Shown here one piece after another: positions 1 through 10,315 of a stretch of 64,000 bases of DNA. Both the position numbers and the translations under genes were made by a program. The stretch's first letter is position 1, and the number at the start of each line of letters is the position of its first letter. A model generated the notes under the pieces. That model did not search any database and had not been told where the DNA came from. It saw only the letters and a program-made list of their open reading frames with translations. This DNA comes from Chaenocephalus aceratus (lineage: Eukaryota > Chordata > Actinopteri > Perciformes > Channichthyidae), in contig CM043800.1 in the NCBI GenBank assembly GCA_023974075.1, positions 40,740,208-40,804,207 of the forward strand, in the 5' to 3' direction.

Positions 1-235
1 TCAACTGTTTATATGTAGATATCTACTAAAGCATACAAATAAAGTGTGTAATGTAGGCCTGTTACATATATCATACACACTGTTCGGCTTTCTGCACTGG
101 CCTCAGCAACTGTTCTCACTGTAAATGTCGGCTCACAATTAAAGCAGTTGTATTAAAAAGATACATAGCCTAATATCCAGAGGAGATGCGTTTATTGAGG
201 AAACAAACGGTAAAGGGCAGAAAGTCTGCACAGTC
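1..235 (+). repeat. Interspersed repeat, copy A (partial)
   Basis: Bases 1-235 are closely similar to 1875-2125 in the same direction: shared blocks include GTAGATATCTMCTAAA, AATGTAGGCCTGTTACATAT and TAAAGGGCAGAAAGTCTG. A third copy lies inverted at about 33090-33500. The element probably begins before the window. Confidence 0.75.
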
Positions 236-819
236 TGCACAACTCCACCTACATTTATTTTAATTTAAATTTAGCATAATGTTCAAAACAGTGAAATATT
301 CACTTAAATTTCAATTTTCAGTTTTTCAACATTAAACTTTGTATACAGCATCGCTGGACGGTCAGACACATTACCGTATACAATGAGCATGTTCGGACGA
401 TAAATAGTGCCACCATTAATCAAAACGTACTCGCAAAAAGGCAGGGCTTACAAATAAATGCCCATAACTCATCAACAATGTATCCAAACATCACAGATTT
501 TGGTGGATAGGTTCAGTCTGTCTTGGGGAAGAGGCACACCAATCTTCATTTTGGGCTATAGGGGGTGCCAAAAACACCACCAATGTATAATGTTTTTATT
601 TTTATTTTACACATGGGTGTGACTACGAACTGAGATTTAAAGTGTCGTAACAAATGCAGAATGTGGGCGTGGCCTATAGCTTAAAATCAGCTTCAGACGC
701 AAAACTTGGGGGACACACCTTTTTGAGAATGTAAAAAAAAAAACTGCTCACTAGCGCCCCCTATTGTGTGGTAGTCACATATAGTTTCTCAGAACTCTGG
801 CACATCATTCCTCATGGAG
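236..819. other. AT-rich spacer, no gene seen
   Basis: No conserved coding signal is visible on either strand. The sequence continues smoothly into the tandem repeat that starts near 820 and may belong to the same repeat family. Confidence 0.4.
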
Positions 820-1645
820 TTGCGGACATATTTGTAAATAGTTTCCATTAGCCCCTCTCCCCAGGAAGTTGGCACAATTGGCCATTTTGAAAAATGTGCA
901 TTTTTCATGCATTTTAAGCACATTCTTGCGAACTCCTCCTAGGGGAATGATCTTAAAAATTCCAATACAAGACAAGTTCAGCCCATATCCAATGTGATGA
1001 TAAATTGCGAAGGAATAATTGATCGCTCAAACGATGAGCTCGTAAACAGACTGAGAATTTTCCATTGTTGACGATTTACATGTCACAAATTACTCCAAAT
1101 TACTCCAAACTTACTCCAAACTACTCCAAACTACTCGCATATTTTTTTTCCGATATTCACCAAACGCTGTATACAAATTTATCTTATGATTGCGGACATA
1201 TTTAAAATTTGATTTTATTAGCCCCGCCCCCCAGAAAGTGGGCTATTTTGAAAAATGTGCGTTTTTCATGCATGTTAAGGACATTCTTGCGAATTCCTCA
1301 TCGGGGAATGATCAGAAAAATTCCAATCCAGGACACGTTCAGCCCCTATCCAATATGATGCTAAATTGCGATGAAAATTGTTGATAGCTCAAACCTGGAG
1401 GTCGTAAGCTAACAGCGAATACACAATTTTTGACGATTTACATGTCGCAAATTACTCCAACTACTCGCATATAGTTTTTTTCAAACTCCTCCTAGGGAAA
1501 TGTTCGGAACAATTCCAATCCAGGACAAGTTAAGTGCATATCCAATGTCATGCTACATTGAGAAGGAATAGTCCTTCGCTCAAACGGGGAGCTCGTAGGC
1601 TAACGGAGAATATACAATTTTTGACCATTTATATGTCAGATAACC
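820..1645 (+). repeat. Tandem repeat, ~350-bp unit, about 2.5 copies
   Basis: Units start near 820, 1181 and 1476. Each carries GAAAAATGTGCRTTTTTCATG (first two), CATTCTTGCGAAYTCCTC, a GACAAGTTCAGCCC-like block and ACGATTTACATGTCRCAAAT. The third is truncated at its start. The spacers are rich in TTACTCCAAA. No credible reading frame. Confidence 0.8.
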
Positions 1646-1680
1646 TACTGACACCTGCCTGTCTGCCTGCCACATCATCT

Positions 1681-1714
1681 CTCACACACACACACAAACA
1701 CAAACACACACACA

Positions 1715-1755
<41 letters not shown>

Positions 1756-1760
1756 CCACA
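1681..1760. repeat. (CA)n microsatellite
   Basis: A nearly pure CA run with occasional CAAA interruptions. Confidence 0.95.
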
Positions 1761-1860
1761 CCTACACACTGTACAACAAACACAAACAGCTCCTACAGCA
1801 TATACTAAATATCAGGCTACAGCCCTTGTATATTTTATTATGTGAAGCACTATATGGTTT

Positions 1861-2530
1861 CATGAAAAATATCTATTGTTTATTTGTAGATATCTCCTAA
1901 ATCCAACAAATAAAGTGTGAAATGTAGGCCTGTTACATATATTATTGAGCGATATATACTATACATACTGTTCTGCTTTCTGCACTGACCTCAGCAGCTG
2001 TTCTCACTGTAAACATCACGTCACAATGAAAGCAGTTGTATTAAAAAAAGAAATAGCCTAACATCCAGGGGAGATGTGATTAGTGAGTAAACAAACGGTA
2101 AAGGGCAGAAAGTCTGATGCACATTTGATAATCTCACATAAATTATAATCACAATGGGAACAGTTTGCAGAGCTGTGCTTCGTTGACATAAGTCCAGCCA
2201 AGCGTCACACCTCTTTTAAACATCACTATTGGCTGAAATCGTCTCCGGAGAATACTTCAGTGTACCCTCGGTTATAGCTCCTCCAGAGACACTCCTCTCT
2301 CCTCTAAATCTTTGTACCCTCGATTACAGCTCCTCCAGAGACACTCCTCTCTCCTCTAAATCAGTGTATCCTCGGTTACGGTTCCTCCAAACAGCCTCCT
2401 CGATAATCGATCCTCGACGAGCCTTTAGAGAAATTAGTTTTCTTTCGAGACCGACATCCGTTTCCGGGTCACTGCCGGAGGACCTGGGAGTCTGGGATGC
2501 GAGAATTATAGAAATGAGAAACGGCTCATT
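1861..2530 (+). repeat. Interspersed repeat, copy B (fuller copy)
   Basis: It matches copy A over 1875-2125, then continues with two to three local repeats of CTCCTCCAGAGACACTCCTC (2277-2360) and a block containing GCCTCCTCGATAATCGATCC. The whole block matches 33090-33500 in reverse orientation, which defines a family of about 650 bp. Confidence 0.75.
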
Positions 2531-2680
2531 TCCCAGGACTCGCGCGCGCGTCTGCTTGACGCCGGGACGACCGGCTGCCCTCCCCGACAGGCGCACGGAC
2601 GTGAGGACCCGCTCATCACTGAGCGCACATCTGCGACCGTAGTTTTAATATTAGTATTGTAATAGGACAGGCTAAGTTAC

Positions 2681-2960
2681 CATGGATTGTCACCACCATT
2701 GTTTACAAGAGAATCTCCAATGTGGATCTCGGCTCCATCGAGTCGTTCGTGGTCTTCATATGGGTTAGTTATCTTAACAGAAAACACTTTGTGTGTTTCG
2801 GACAGAACCAGCCTCCACCAGGGGTTGAATTCCCAGGCTGTGCAACTGCAGGAACCGTCATCCCACTTGGAGGCCCGATTCCCATCAATGGCATAATATG
2901 CATTGTAAAACCTAAACATTGATGACTGTGCGGCTTTTCCTTGAACGGCCAGGTTCTCTC
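2681..2960 (-). CDS. F-type lectin exon, first half of domain 2
   Basis: F-type lectins bind L-fucose on glycans and are abundant in fish as tandem-domain secreted proteins. This 280-base exon (acceptor TTGCAG, donor GTAACT) encodes GENLAVQGKAAQSS at the start, AIDGNRASKWDDG, and NPWWRLVLSETHKVFSVKI, the first half of an F5/8-C-like fold. It joins in phase to the exon at 4636. The canonical sugar-binding set (His, then R-x-D) is missing: the His position reads CSCTAW and the Arg loop reads NPYEDHER, so fucose binding by this domain is doubtful. No second-half exon was found between 1 and 2680. Confidence 0.85.
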
Positions 2961-3219
2961 CTGCAACACAAAAACAAAACAAAGATTTAAGTTAAATCAA
3001 TAACATGTATGACTCCTGATGCAGATTGTTTTTTATCATTCTGTTTCACCATGACTCTCAAAAGATGTGATTTAATTTGCTGTCAGGATGAAGGACATAA
3101 AAGGGATAACCCCACCATATATAAACAAATAACTACCATATAGTTATTTGTTATTGGAAAAGAGTAAGTAATATTATAGTCTATAATATATTGAGTCTAT
3201 AGTTAAAGTTATATATAAC

Positions 3220-3569
3220 CAGTGGCGGCACCAGAGTATTTTTGTTGGGTAACCTATGGTAGGGCTAACCCATACAGTGGTGGGGCTCAAGTCATTATTT
3301 GTAATGTAATTACATACACGCTATATCGCACCCCTTGACAGTGAAACGCACGTGTGAGGCTTTTATTAGCTTTTATTAGTCTCCTTTTATCAGCTAAATT
3401 ACATCGAGAGCAACAGGTGTGAGTTAAACAATACAATAGCCTATTCTGCTAATTCCACGTTGTTACAACATGCTAAGCAGCGGCAGAAACAAGAAAAGTT
3501 GGCATATAGAATTGACAAGGAGAGAGAGAGGGAGAGAGAGAGAGGGAGAGTGAGGAGAGAGACAGAGAC

Positions 3570-3606
<37 letters not shown>

Positions 3607-4217
3607 GGACAGACAGACAGACAGACAGACACAGGTAAACAGAGAGAGACAGAAACAGCACACAACAGGCATCCTGTATCTCTATTGTCATACAAAACAC
3701 TTTTTCAAATGACCCATTATTACAAAATATATTCAAAACTCACTATTCACTCTTCAGGTGGGTCGTGTGACTCTGGCACCTGTTCGACTTCTACCTCAAT
3801 GCGAGGGAGTTTAAGAACAAATCTATCCATCCGAAATATACAATTAATTGGCTGTAGGTCTATTCAAATTGCATTTGGAGGCATTTTGATCTGACCGCGG
3901 CCGCGCTGATATTATAACGCGAGAGAATGTCCACACCTTTAGTGTATAAAACTCCCCCACTACTTAGACTATTCCTTGCACCCCTCTAGAATAAGCCTGA
4001 ATGGTCTCAACCATATTGCGTCAGTAACGTGCACTTGTTGTTACAGCAGGTCAAGATCAGTTTTGTGTTGTGGACACGACCGGTAGATTTCCGCAATCCG
4101 TGTTCTCAACATGCTTACTCACTTTAACATAATTGTTCATGATCGGGCTAAGGTAGGGCTAAGCCATTTCTTGGTATGGCTGTAGCCTACCCCAGCCATA
4201 CCCTGGTGCCGCCACTG
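3220..4217. mobile_element. Non-autonomous hAT-type element in lectin intron
   Basis: Terminal inverted repeats CAGTGGCGGCACCAG (3220) and CTGGTGCCGCCACTG (ending 4217) are perfect over 15 bases. They are flanked by the 8-bp direct repeat TATATAAC at 3212-3219 and 4218-4225. Length is 998 bp. No transposase is visible; the interior carries a GA/CAGA microsatellite. Confidence 0.95.
3521..3640. repeat. GA/CAGA microsatellite
   Basis: AGAGAG runs grade into repeated CAGA units within the hAT element 3220-4217. Confidence 0.95.
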
Positions 4218-4635
4218 TATATAACTACAACTGCACTAAGTTTAACTAAATGTATCATTCAGTTTTGGCTAATTAAACTTTAAATAAAATAAGACCTGTT
4301 TTAGTAATCATAAGTGACATGAAAGGCTGGTACATACTTTCTCTTGTTCCTATTAATGGGACCATATTTTACAACTTGAACATCATGCTGGATTGAAGAA
4401 GACTTGAAACAAACAATTGAGATCATAAACGAATGGGTACACTCTTTCCAGCAGTAATAAATCAAGTGAGTTGCAAGACAATTTTTCATAGACTTCTACA
4501 CAATCAGACTTTTAGAAAGAATGCAGGTTTAAGGCACTTCTGCATTGAATTAACTTTTCAGCCACTTGGCTGACATGACAGTTCCTTGTTTAGATGGAAA
4601 TCACACATTATTTATGTAAGATCCCAAACCCTCAC

Positions 4636-4784
4636 CAGTTGGGGCATAGTACCCGTAGACTTCCACCTCACAGAGGCTCACGTACTTTGCATCACCCGGT
4701 GAACGCACAGTCACATAGCGTCCCTCCACATGATTAGTGAAATTCATAGTGTACAATGACTCTACTGTAGAAATTACACCAGCC
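4636..4784 (-). CDS. F-type lectin exon, second half of domain 1
   Basis: Acceptor TTTTAG and donor GTGAG border a 149-base exon encoding AGVISTVESLYTMNF, VEGRYVTVRSPGDAKYVSLC and EVEVYGYYAPTG. The GRYV and LCEVEV stretches are typical of the C-terminal half of F-type lectin domains. Phases fit the exons at 6462 upstream and 2960 downstream, showing a tandem two-domain transcript. Confidence 0.87.
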
Positions 4785-4849
4785 CTAAAAGAAAGAAAAC
4801 AAAAGTGAGAAAGAAAGAAGAACATGAATGACACGTTATACCCCTAAGG

Positions 4850-5689
4850 CAGGGGTCGGCAACCCGCGGGTCTCGAGCCGAAGACAGCTCTTTAAGCCCT
4901 CTGCTCTGGCTCCCTTGAGTTTAGACATAAATAAGAAGGAAATTCAATTAAAGTATTTGTAGGACAATTTAAATGGTGTTGCACGGATGAAAATGTTTCG
5001 TATCTTGTATTTTGAGGTGATACTGTGACACATAAATAAAAACAAAACGGTTTTAATTAGGTCAACTAAAATATGCGTCATATCCTGCTACGGCCACTCG
5101 CCAGTGCCTTTTCTGAACTATGGATACATCAAAGAAAAATAAAAGTATTGGAGGAACACAGAGGATTTAATTCTGTGTGGACAGAGTTATCTGCTTTCAC
5201 AGCAAACGATGCTGGCTTACCGGTATGTTTGATATGTAGAGAGAAGTTGTTAAATGTTCAGCAGCCTTTACGTATTGAGGAAACAACAGGAGAGGAAGAC
5301 AGCTGACGATCTTCAGTCATAATTCAATCAGTAAACTCTTTTAGGGTGCAGCTGTATGTTTTATTTATTTCAAAGAGGGTCAATTTTAATTGTATTTATT
5401 TTCCTTCAAATGTGCAGAGGACTCTCCAAGTGCTGTGGTGATTTATTTTAAAGTAGGCCTATGTATTTTTTTTTTATCTCCTTATAAGAGTTATTTGTTT
5501 ATTATTAGAGGTTAACAGTTTTGTAATGTAACAAATAATAAATGCAAAAAAACCTGTAGTTTGTATCTATGATGTAACAATATATACAACTTTCTAAGTT
5601 ATCAAATATGTTTTGCAGCTCCAGACAAAAATTTTTTTTTGAAAAGGGGGCAAAATGGCTCTTTTGGTCAAAAAGGTTGTAGACCCCTG
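4850..5689 (+). mobile_element. hAT element with truncated transposase, in lectin intron
   Basis: It begins CAGGGGTCGGCAACC and ends GGTTGTAGACCCCTG, an inverted terminal pair. It is flanked by 8-bp repeats CCCTAAGG (4842-4849) and CTCTAAGG (5690-5697) with one mismatch. It encodes a short hAT transposase N-terminal fragment (separate entry). Confidence 0.93.
5073..5306 (+). pseudogene. hAT transposase N-terminal fragment
   Basis: A 77-codon frame contains KIKVLEEHRGFNSVWTEL and LPVCLICREKLL, resembling the N-terminal BED-like zinc-binding part of the GTF2IRD2/ZBED5-related hAT transposases (F-x-x-x-W-T ... P-V-C-L-I-C). The catalytic core is absent, so it cannot be active alone. Confidence 0.7.
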
Positions 5690-5912
5690 CTCTAAGGCTT
5701 CAACAGTTAGATACAAGGTAACTGGTAATTTCATCATAGACTTCTATATAATCTGACTCCTTTCTTCAATCAGGGGGGCACTCACTGCGAGATATTAAAG
5801 ACGATGCAAGTTTAACGCACTTCAGCATTGCCTATATTTTTGATAAGCAATACAAATAAGTACAATTACATGGTTGAAACATCTAGGAACAGTTTCTATG
5901 ACAATCTACTGG

Positions 5913-6358
5913 CAGAGGTGGGTAGTACATTTACAATGTTGAGGTACTTGTACTTAACTTTAGTATTTCCATTTAATTCAACTTTCTACTCCTATTCCTC
6001 GACATTTAAATACGGAAATAATGTAATTTTATTCCAGTACATTCATTAAACAGCTTTAGCTACTTTTAACTAAATGTATCTCTAACAATTAAACTAGGGG
6101 ACCAACTCTTTAAGTCACAAAACATTAAAATCATATAAATAAAATTAAACTTGTAAAATGCTTCTTAATGCATGAATATATCTAGAAATGTCACATACAT
6201 ATTTAATCATTAAGGACATTTTGCTGATAATACTTTTGTACTTTTACTTAAGAAACATTTTGAATGCAGGACAAATTACAAATGTAATTTGCAATGAAAT
6301 ATTTTGAAACTAGGGTATCTGTACTTGTACTCAAGTAAAGCATCTTAATACACCTCTG
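5913..6358. mobile_element. hAT-type MITE in lectin intron
   Basis: The ends are CAGAGGTG and CACCTCTG, with related subterminal TACTTGTACT sequences. A perfect 8-bp duplication TCTACTGG flanks it (5905-5912, 6359-6366). Length 446 bp, no coding capacity. Confidence 0.93.
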
Positions 6359-6461
6359 TCTACTGGTGGTGAGCAATTAACAGGGGAGAGGAGAATATAA
6401 ACAAAATGCTTAGACAGTTACACAAAACAAATGAATAAAATGTGTGCAGGAAATGTCTTAC

Positions 6462-6747
6462 ACTGGGTTTGCTGCACCATTGTTGACTAAAGAGTTGCCG
6501 ATGTGGATATGTGCCCCCAAAATGCTTTGAAAACAACAGTCCCCTCTGTTGGAGATGATGACGGAGGTGACGATGTAGGGCTCCAGCAGGTCCACTCTCC
6601 ACCAGGGGTTGCTTTCTGCATCAGTGTGGGTGCACGATCCAGAAAAGAACATATTGTCACGGTTTCCATCAATAGCATTGCTCGCAGATCCAAATGCAAA
6701 AAAGAAACGGTTTGACTGGGTGGCTTTTCCGCGCAAAGCCACGTTTT
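6462..6747 (-). CDS. F-type lectin exon, first half of domain 1
   Basis: Acceptor TTCTAG and donor GTAAGA border 286 bases encoding [47 protein letters not shown] and [13 protein letters not shown]. His (CTHTD), R-x-D (RGD) and the adjacent Cys pair are kept, but the last basic residue of the H...R-x-D-x4-(R/K) motif is Ser. The exon begins mid-codon, so exons for a signal peptide or an earlier domain must lie upstream. That side is occupied by the LTR element from 7163, and I could not locate them. Confidence 0.87.
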
Positions 6748-7162
6748 CTAGAAAAAGAGAAAGTTGAATATATAATTATAATACACATATTGGAAAATGG
6801 TTTAAGCTACATTAGTGTTCCAACAGATAACTGGTCCTGAATATTCAACGCACAACAACTAAAGAAAACAGAAAATAGAAAAAACACAAATTACAAATGC
6901 GAGAAATGCTGCAAGTTTCTCAGAAGTAAATGATGACTTGATATTAGAACTGTGAACGGTGATCATTAAAAACTATTCCATTGTGAGTTGGGTTACGCTT
7001 TCTGAATTTGCTGCATGTTGCCTCAGCATGCACGTGTTGCCAACTTGATAAAGATGTTTATCAGTGTGTTTATGTCTATGTAGTGTTTTATTTCCAAACG
7101 CTGAACACGTGCTGATGAATTGGAGATTGAATGTGTTTTCTGTATTTGTTTGTGTCGCTTTG
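6748..7162. other. Presumed lectin 5' intron, no exon recognised
   Basis: AT-rich sequence upstream of the first lectin exon. No further lectin exon or promoter was recognised on the minus strand. Confidence 0.4.
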
Positions 7163-7471
7163 TGTCACGATCTTTCTTTATGGTGTTTTTGTCTTGTCTA
7201 TATCTGTTTTTGGTTTTCTGTCTGCGTTGTGTTTTGTCTTGTTTAGATCTGTCTGTGGTTCCCTGTCGTTAGTTTCCCTGGTGTGTCTGATTACCCGATT
7301 GTGTTCACCTGTGGCCCCTGTGTTTTATCCTCCCTCCTCACCTGTGTCTTGTTTGTGTGATTAGTCTGTGTGTATTTAAGTTCTGGTTTTTCTGTCTGTC
7401 TTCGTCGGTTCGTCTTGTGGCATGACTAAGTTCGTCTTGTGGCATGACTAGTTCGTCTTGTGGCATGACTA
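7163..7471 (+). repeat. 5' LTR, left part
   Basis: It matches 15481-15750 base for base with few differences. It ends in three copies of a ~21-base unit TTCGTCTTGTGGCATGACTA (7409-7471), whereas the 3' LTR has one, so the unit expanded locally. Confidence 0.9.
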
Positions 7472-7561
7472 GGTACGGAAAAGTGGAAAAACAACGATAT
7501 TTGGAATACAAATAAGTTGCTGTTTGTACGATCCTCCCCTAACAGCATTTATGTGGGGAGG

Positions 7562-8119
7562 GGGGCCCTATCTGAGTGTTCATGATGGCTGAAAGAGGAG
7601 AAATAACGAAGGAAATTGACGTGAATGCAGGAAGATGAGACAAAGAATGCGGAAGTGGAGCGGGAGACGGGGAAAATGGCGGCGGAGAAGTCTAATAACA
7701 AGACGAAAAGAAGTGAGGGCGAAGGAGAGAAAGCAGCGAAGGACACAGAGGCTGTCGGGGCTGCATCTCTGGAAAGAGGGCAGGCTGGAGTGAAGACGGG
7801 AGTGACGGCCGCGAAAATTACGGAGGTCCCGCGAGGCGGAGGCGGAGGCGGAGGCGGAGGCGGAGGTGGAGGTGGAGGTGGAGTTGAGGGAGCGGAGGAG
7901 AATGGAGATTCTGGGGAAAAGAATGGTCCAAACGACGGAGTGAACGGGGGAAACAGCAGAAGAACAAGTGAAGATGGAAATAGGAGCGAGAGGAGAAAAA
8001 GAGGAAGTGAGCGACGAGGAAAAAAATGCGGAGGAGCAGGTGAGCTACTCCGCAGAACTAACGTTGGGTGTGTACGTAGAGGGGCGAAGAGGAGAGGTAT
8101 CGATGATGGACTTGCTTAA
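7562..8119 (+). pseudogene. LINE ORF1, 5' part (frameshifted)
   Basis: It encodes a Lys/Glu-rich N-terminus with a long glycine run (from GGAGGC/GGAGGT repeats at 7836-7882). After an A-run near 8020 the frame shifts and continues as YSAELTLGVYVEGRRGEVSM. It is cut by the piggyBac TTAA site at 8116; the frame resumes at 11136 with KAIRNWCGVILGC. Confidence 0.65.
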
Positions 8120-8659
8120 CCTGTTAAACCCCGAGCCTGTTTTTCAGGTTTCAGGCTCGAAAATGACATTCCCAGAACAAATGACTATAACTTCACTTCT
8201 AAAAGGTTTATATGAATAATGTTTGTTATAAAATCAAGGTTACATCGGTGAGTTGGATGTAGAAGTGTCAGAATCAATATAGATTTTTCTGTGTCAGAGT
8301 AAATTCAGATGGAACATGGCAAAAAAAAATGTAAATTCCTGTCCTCCCGCCTAAAGAAACACCATTACTTATAGTGAAGACCAACCTGAATGATGGGTTA
8401 GTAGCCTAAAAGCTTTAGGAATCCAAAGTATAACATATAAGTACCCTGTATCAAGATTGAGGCAAAACAAGTGGACATTTGACCTTTTTAGAGCGGTTTA
8501 TGAAAATAAAGTTCCAGGCGGAATAAGCTTTGGGCACATTTGGGTTCAGGTACCAGGACTATAAAAATCATTGTATTACATTGAATCATCACTATAGGTA
8601 TTCATTCCACTCAAAAAAAAATTCTTAAAAATATTTAAAAAAAAATATTCTTTAAAAAT

Positions 8660-8663
<4 letters not shown>

Positions 8664-8697
<34 letters not shown>

Positions 8698-8709
8698 TGT
8701 GGTGTGTGT

Positions 8710-8756
<47 letters not shown>

Positions 8757-8799
8757 TGTGTGTGTGTGGTGTGTGTGTGTGGTGTGTTGTGGTGTGTGT

Positions 8800-8854
<55 letters not shown>

Positions 8855-8925
8855 TGTGGTGTGTGTGTGTGTGTGTGTGTTGTGTGTGTGTGGTGTGTGT
8901 GTGGTGTGTGTGTGTGTGTGTGTGG

Positions 8926-8956
<31 letters not shown>

Positions 8957-8969
8957 TGTGTGTGTGTGT

Positions 8970-9005
<36 letters not shown>

Positions 9006-9038
9006 TTGTGTGTGGGTGTGTGTGTGGTGTGTGTGTGT

Positions 9039-9083
<45 letters not shown>

Positions 9084-9093
9084 TGTGTGTGTA
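8664..9093. repeat. (GT)n microsatellite, ~430 bp
   Basis: An almost uninterrupted TG repeat with occasional GTGG units, inside the piggyBac element. The Val/Cys and Thr/His frames over it are artefacts. Confidence 0.98.
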
Positions 9094-9407
9094 CTATACA
9101 TTACAACTACACTGGAGGTCATTGTGTGTAGGTGTACTTGCACAATAAAAAAAAACAGGAAACATAGGTAACATTTTTACTCCAACTGGGGCAGATTATT
9201 TCATACATTTTACCAACACACTAGAGGCATGTAATAACAAACATTTTACCAATGTACTATACATATAAAACCACAACTGTAGGTTTGTAAAACAACAAAT
9301 ATTCTTACCAACACCACTATACAATAAATCACACTAGGTATATAAAAACAAGTATTTTTTTTTTTAAATAAACACTCGTAAATGTTATACCTACCTGAAC
9401 TTTATAC

Positions 9408-9725
9408 CTACCTGAATGTTCCAGTATTTAGGTCGTGCCACTCCCTGAAACAGTTCTTTTTGCCAGTGAAGCACAGAGGGACCTGGCACTTCCTGCAGTA
9501 CACAGGTGTCTTCACCCTTTTGAGTCCAGCATCTAGGCACCTCCCGCAGTTCTTCCTGACCTTGGTGGCATCTTCCCCATAATACTCGGGCATGCATGTG
9601 GGTGGTGGAGGGGGTGGTGGAGGTGCAGGGCCTTCAGAAGGGCCTTCAGCAAAACTCCAACAATTCTGCAGCAAGCTGCTCCCTGAAAGTCTTCTGGGTG
9701 TTGTGGCTTGTCCTGCTGGGGTCAC
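9408..9725 (-). pseudogene. piggyBac transposase C-terminal zinc-binding part
   Basis: It encodes a Pro run and then a Cys-rich domain with NCGRC, YCRKCQVPLCFTGKKNC and FREWHD, matching the C-terminal cross-brace zinc finger of PGBD4-like transposases. An acceptor-like TTGTTAG precedes it, and a frameshift lies near 9660. The catalytic domain is missing. Confidence 0.8.
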
Positions 9726-10214
9726 ACCTCATCTAACAAATGTGGAAAAACAAAGAGATTAGATTAATTCACTGGTTTATACTTATAGGATAATATTGGA
9801 CTATAAATGAATAATATTACACCAAATAAATAAGTAAACAAATGTATATTCATTCACTGGCCATTCATTTAGAAAATGTAACTCCAAAAAGGCAAGTAAC
9901 ACTATTTAGCATTTGGCTAATCATTCCTGTTGGCTAAGCTAACACTGTGATGCAGTTCCACCAAACACAAAAGTAATACATAAAAAGGATAATATTGGAC
10001 AATAAATGAATACTATTACAACAAATAAATAAGTAAACACATATATATATATATTCATTCACTGGCCATTCATTTAGAAAATGTAACTCCAAAAAGACAA
10101 GTAACACTATTTAGCATTTTGCCTAATCATTCCTGTAGCTTCTTGGCTAAGCTAGCACTGTGACGCAGTTTCACCCACCACATAATATATAAAAACAGAG
10201 GGATTACATACCTT

Positions 10215-10315
10215 TCCCGTGGTGGAAGTTCAACATCCGAGTCACTACTGTCCGGATCCAGGTCTGGCTGGAGGAGATCTTCATCATCCAACGAAGAGTC
10301 ATCTGGTATGATCAT
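10215..10315 (-). pseudogene. piggyBac transposase N-terminal acidic exon
   Basis: It encodes SSLDDEDLLQPDLDPDSSD and then SDVELPPRE, an Asp-rich start like PGBD proteins, and ends at a donor-like GTATGT (10210-10205). Confidence 0.65.

Noticed and set aside
2229..2642. 137-codon plus-strand frame
   Set aside because: It lies in the dispersed repeat family that also occurs inverted at 33090-33500, where the frame is not kept.
3441..3895. Frames rich in Ser-Leu and in Arg-Glu/Thr-Asp repeats
   Set aside because: They read the GA/CAGA microsatellite inside a hAT element.
8652..9171. Long Val/Cys, Thr/His and similar frames on both strands
   Set aside because: They are translations of a (GT)n microsatellite.
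10127..10214. Continuation of the piggyBac N-terminal frame (YVIPLFLYIMWWVKL)
   Set aside because: It reads past a donor-like GTATGT into what looks like intron; composition changes abruptly.
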